DNA from: Podochytrium sp. JEL0797
Lineage: Eukaryota > Chytridiomycota > Chytridiomycetes > Chytridiales > Chytriomycetaceae
NCBI GenBank assembly: GCA_027596195.1
Contig: JADGJG010000201.1
Span: forward strand, 1-31,791
Direction of reading: 5' to 3'
Length of the DNA stretch: 31,791 bases
Positions within the stretch are counted from its first letter, which is position 1. Every line of letters begins with the position of its first letter. Made by a program: the position numbers and the translations under genes. Shown here piece by piece: positions 28,775 through 31,791 of this stretch. The notes below the pieces were generated by a model. The model was not told the DNA's origin. It saw only the letters and a list, made by a program, of their open reading frames with translations, and ran no database searches.

Positions 28775-30292
28775 TACCGTAATCCATGGTGTAGTGGTTT
28801 AAGATAATGATTGTACCAGGTCCTCTCGAGGGTCTGAGTTCGGACCCCATCTATCGCCTCGGTGTTCGGGAAAGGGACTGGCTTCAGCTGCGTCAATCTT
28901 TTGCAAAAAATTTGCATGTATCAGGCGCGAAAATTTTTGTTTGGTATGCATAAAACGCGTGGGAAAAGCGCCTTATCCAACCATTTTGCGCCTTATACAT
29001 TCTGCACCGTGTTTGGGCTGGAATAAATCTCGTGATTCATTGATTGAGGTGACCAGATAACTCGTCCCTGCGACAAGATATGGATGCACACTGACCACAG
29101 GAATCAGAAGCATGAGGTTTCGAAGATTGCGAATCGGAAATAAACTCAACTCAAAACCGTCGCGTCCAGCCGCTTGTGTGATGAGGCTATTTGCAGAATT
29201 GAGGTATTTGAAAGAGGGAGACTTGTTTCTGAGTGCTCATGCTGGACAGTGGTTTCTTTGACATTCAACGCATCTTCATGAGGGAATCTCAGTATTTTCG
29301 AAATCCATTGAAGAAAGGACTCACAAAGCTCACTGCCGTCAACAATGATTCACTTCCAGATATTCCGTCATGATGATCCACGCCGAAAACGCACGAGACA
29401 GAACTCACTCGATCCGCCGTTGGCAACGAGCGGTAAATCATCCGGTTCGAATCTGAGGCCATCAAAAACGCGTTCAACTTTTTGTTTTTGTTATTGGGTG
29501 TCAATAGGGGAAGTGTTCCGGCGAACCTCCACAAGAATTTCAAAGCCATGCATCTCACTCAAAATTTGACTCCGAAATCATCAATCAACATGCAGACAGA
29601 ATATTGAATTTGTATATCTTTTCCGGTTTTTTTCGGGCCAAACTCAGTACAGAATGTATCAGGTGCGAAATCATGGACGTAATTTTCCGAGTCTCAAACA
29701 CGCGTTTGATTCTTTTATTTTGTTGTAAGTCGGCAGCTGTCCTCCATTTGGGAAATCAGCGAAATTGTAAGAATAAGCCAACCATTGCAATCTCTTCTTG
29801 AAGAATCTCAGTTGCAGAAGCGCATCAGAACGAGAATGGCGTCATGGATCGACGAGTTCAACATGGCACGAAACAATTCATTGAGCGCGAAAATGAGAGG
29901 GCCAAACATGGCTTGGAAACGCATGCAATTACCACCATGCAAGAAATTCAGCTTGCGTTTAAACAACTTATTTATTCAACGTCGTCGTTTTTGATCCTTG
30001 ATCCTTGACCTTGTTGACGCAGGTGGCTTTCCCTTTCCCTTTCAACGGACGCATCTGTGTTGGGATGGTGTTCGAAGAAGTGAGCGATGCGAAATCGTTT
30101 TGATCTGTTCTTTTATCAACAGCTAGCTGAGTCGTTGCTGTTGCTGGGAAGGATTTAGAGAATTCTGTCTAAATTGGGGCGCTTAATTGGGATAAAAAAG
30201 GAGGAAAACAAATCGGTATGTACTGTATTTTTTGAAAAAGAAGAGCGTTTCGGAATTGTCAGATATGTAAATCTGTGGCCCGTATTTTCTAT
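28775..30292 (+). repeat. 1518-bp tandem repeat, unit 1 (complete)
   Basis: This unit is repeated head-to-tail at 30293-31791 with an exact period of 1518 bp and no indels over the compared part. I found only six substitutions: 28815, 28854, 28855, 29366, 29408 and 29419. The first bases differ slightly (ttaccgtaatcc against ttatcgtaatcc). No ORF over about 90 codons exists inside. In the longest minus-strand frame (29289-29558) all three substitutions change an amino acid, so there is no sign of coding constraint. Upstream of 28775 the match stops, so this is the left end of the array. Confidence 0.97.
28783..28855 (+). ncRNA. tRNA-like sequence with Pol III box A and box B, unit 1
   Basis: TGGTGTAGTGG at 28787-28797 matches the box A consensus (TRGYNNARNNG) at every fixed position. 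AGTTCGGACCC at 28837-28847 is a weak box B (GGTTCGANTCC, three mismatches). The spacing of 39 nt fits a Pol III internal promoter. The GGGTC/GACCC hairpin resembles a T arm, but its loop is out of the usual register and the acceptor stem pairs poorly (only ATGG/CCAT). I read it as a tRNA relic or SINE-like head, not a working tRNA. Confidence 0.45.
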
Positions 30293-31791
30293 TATCGTAA
30301 TCCATGGTGTAGTGGTTTAAGATAATGATTGTGCCAGGTCCTCTCGAGGGTCTGAGTTCGGACCCCATCTACAGCCTCGGTGTTCGGGAAAGGGACTGGC
30401 TTCAGCTGCGTCAATCTTTTGCAAAAAATTTGCATGTATCAGGCGCGAAAATTTTTGTTTGGTATGCATAAAACGCGTGGGAAAAGCGCCTTATCCAACC
30501 ATTTTGCGCCTTATACATTCTGCACCGTGTTTGGGCTGGAATAAATCTCGTGATTCATTGATTGAGGTGACCAGATAACTCGTCCCTGCGACAAGATATG
30601 GATGCACACTGACCACAGGAATCAGAAGCATGAGGTTTCGAAGATTGCGAATCGGAAATAAACTCAACTCAAAACCGTCGCGTCCAGCCGCTTGTGTGAT
30701 GAGGCTATTTGCAGAATTGAGGTATTTGAAAGAGGGAGACTTGTTTCTGAGTGCTCATGCTGGACAGTGGTTTCTTTGACATTCAACGCATCTTCATGAG
30801 GGAATCTCAGTATTTTCGAAATCCATTGAAGAAAGGACTCACAAAGCTCACTGCCGTCAACAATGATTCACTTCCAGATATTCGGTCATGATGATCCACG
30901 CCGAAAACGCACGAGACAGAACTCAGTCGATCCGCCATTGGCAACGAGCGGTAAATCATCCGGTTCGAATCTGAGGCCATCAAAAACGCGTTCAACTTTT
31001 TGTTTTTGTTATTGGGTGTCAATAGGGGAAGTGTTCCGGCGAACCTCCACAAGAATTTCAAAGCCATGCATCTCACTCAAAATTTGACTCCGAAATCATC
31101 AATCAACATGCAGACAGAATATTGAATTTGTATATCTTTTCCGGTTTTTTTCGGGCCAAACTCAGTACAGAATGTATCAGGTGCGAAATCATGGACGTAA
31201 TTTTCCGAGTCTCAAACACGCGTTTGATTCTTTTATTTTGTTGTAAGTCGGCAGCTGTCCTCCATTTGGGAAATCAGCGAAATTGTAAGAATAAGCCAAC
31301 CATTGCAATCTCTTCTTGAAGAATCTCAGTTGCAGAAGCGCATCAGAACGAGAATGGCGTCATGGATCGACGAGTTCAACATGGCACGAAACAATTCATT
31401 GAGCGCGAAAATGAGAGGGCCAAACATGGCTTGGAAACGCATGCAATTACCACCATGCAAGAAATTCAGCTTGCGTTTAAACAACTTATTTATTCAACGT
31501 CGTCGTTTTTGATCCTTGATCCTTGACCTTGTTGACGCAGGTGGCTTTCCCTTTCCCTTTCAACGGACGCATCTGTGTTGGGATGGTGTTCGAAGAAGTG
31601 AGCGATGCGAAATCGTTTTGATCTGTTCTTTTATCAACAGCTAGCTGAGTCGTTGCTGTTGCTGGGAAGGATTTAGAGAATTCTGTCTAAATTGGGGCGC
31701 TTAATTGGGATAAAAAAGGAGGAAAACAAATCGGTATGTACTGTATTTTTTGAAAAAGAAGAGCGTTTCGGAATTGTCAGATATGTAAATC
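30293..31791 (+). repeat. 1518-bp tandem repeat, unit 2 (cut by window edge)
   Basis: Second unit, 1499 of 1518 bp visible, more than 99% identical to unit 1 and still matching at the last base of the window. The array therefore may continue to the right. Confidence 0.97.
30301..30373 (+). ncRNA. tRNA-like sequence with Pol III box A and box B, unit 2
   Basis: Same element as in unit 1. Box A and box B are unchanged; three of the six differences between units fall inside this 73-bp head (30333, 30372, 30373), a higher density than in the rest of the unit. Confidence 0.45.

Noticed and set aside
29289..29558. 89-aa minus-strand ORF present in both 1518-bp units
   Set aside because: All three differences between copies in this frame change amino acids, there is no known domain, and length is within chance for this base composition.
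29785..29994. 69-aa and 65-aa plus-strand frames identical in both repeat units
   Set aside because: The identity only reflects the very recent duplication of the whole unit. No motif is recognised.
1..31791. CRISPR arrays, bacterial operons, prophage or insertion sequences
   Set aside because: All recognised genes are eukaryotic and intron-bearing; no spaced short repeats or transposase-like frames were seen.

Overview
This is a gene-dense nuclear segment of a eukaryote. The genes are split by short GT-AG introns, mostly about 40 to 170 nt, and TGA, TAG and TAA all act as stops, so the code is standard. The three PH-CRIB-kinase (Cla4-type) PAKs, a fungal-style RNA polymerase I A49 subunit, a YqeY/Aim41 protein, and a BORCS8-like protein that budding yeast lacks together suggest an intron-rich, early-diverging (possibly zoosporic) fungus. 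That placement is inference, not proof.

Layout. Positions 1-1028 (minus) hold the 5' part of an unrecognised secreted glycoprotein that runs off the left edge. Positions 1280-2818 (minus) encode RNA polymerase I subunit A49 in five exons. Positions 3144-11761 (plus) hold a complete 27-exon TOR kinase gene (2352 aa), divergent from A49. Positions 11819-13880 are a tandem duplication of a roughly 1.1-kb cassette with two small unrecognised ORFs (A and B). B is broken in the second copy, and a fragment of A lies inverted at 14015-14230. Positions 14412-14753 (minus) encode a BORCS8-like BORC subunit whose start codon is only 26 bp from the divergent start of an Aim41/YqeY-like mitochondrial protein (14780-15554). 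Positions 15667-24428 carry three tandem, same-strand Cla4-type PAK genes. Positions 25153-26610 encode the PP6/Sit4 catalytic subunit in nine exons. Tail-to-tail with it, 26722-28359 (minus) encodes a CS-domain plus Sel1-repeat protein with a possible C-terminal membrane anchor. From about 28775 to the right edge lies a 1518-bp tandem repeat: one full copy and almost all of a second. Each unit begins with a tRNA-like stretch carrying A-box and B-box-like Pol III promoter elements.

How the genes relate. TOR, A49 (Pol I, whose activity TOR stimulates), PP6/Sit4 (a classic TOR effector in yeast) and a BORC subunit (lysosome/vacuole positioning, linked to mTORC1 in animals) lie within 25 kb. This may be chance, but it is worth a synteny check. 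The PAK trio acts downstream of Cdc42/Rac-type GTPases and shows recent local expansion with intron gain or loss. All exon models were built by hand from splice sites, frame and remembered family alignment. Every multi-exon model gives a total length divisible by three.
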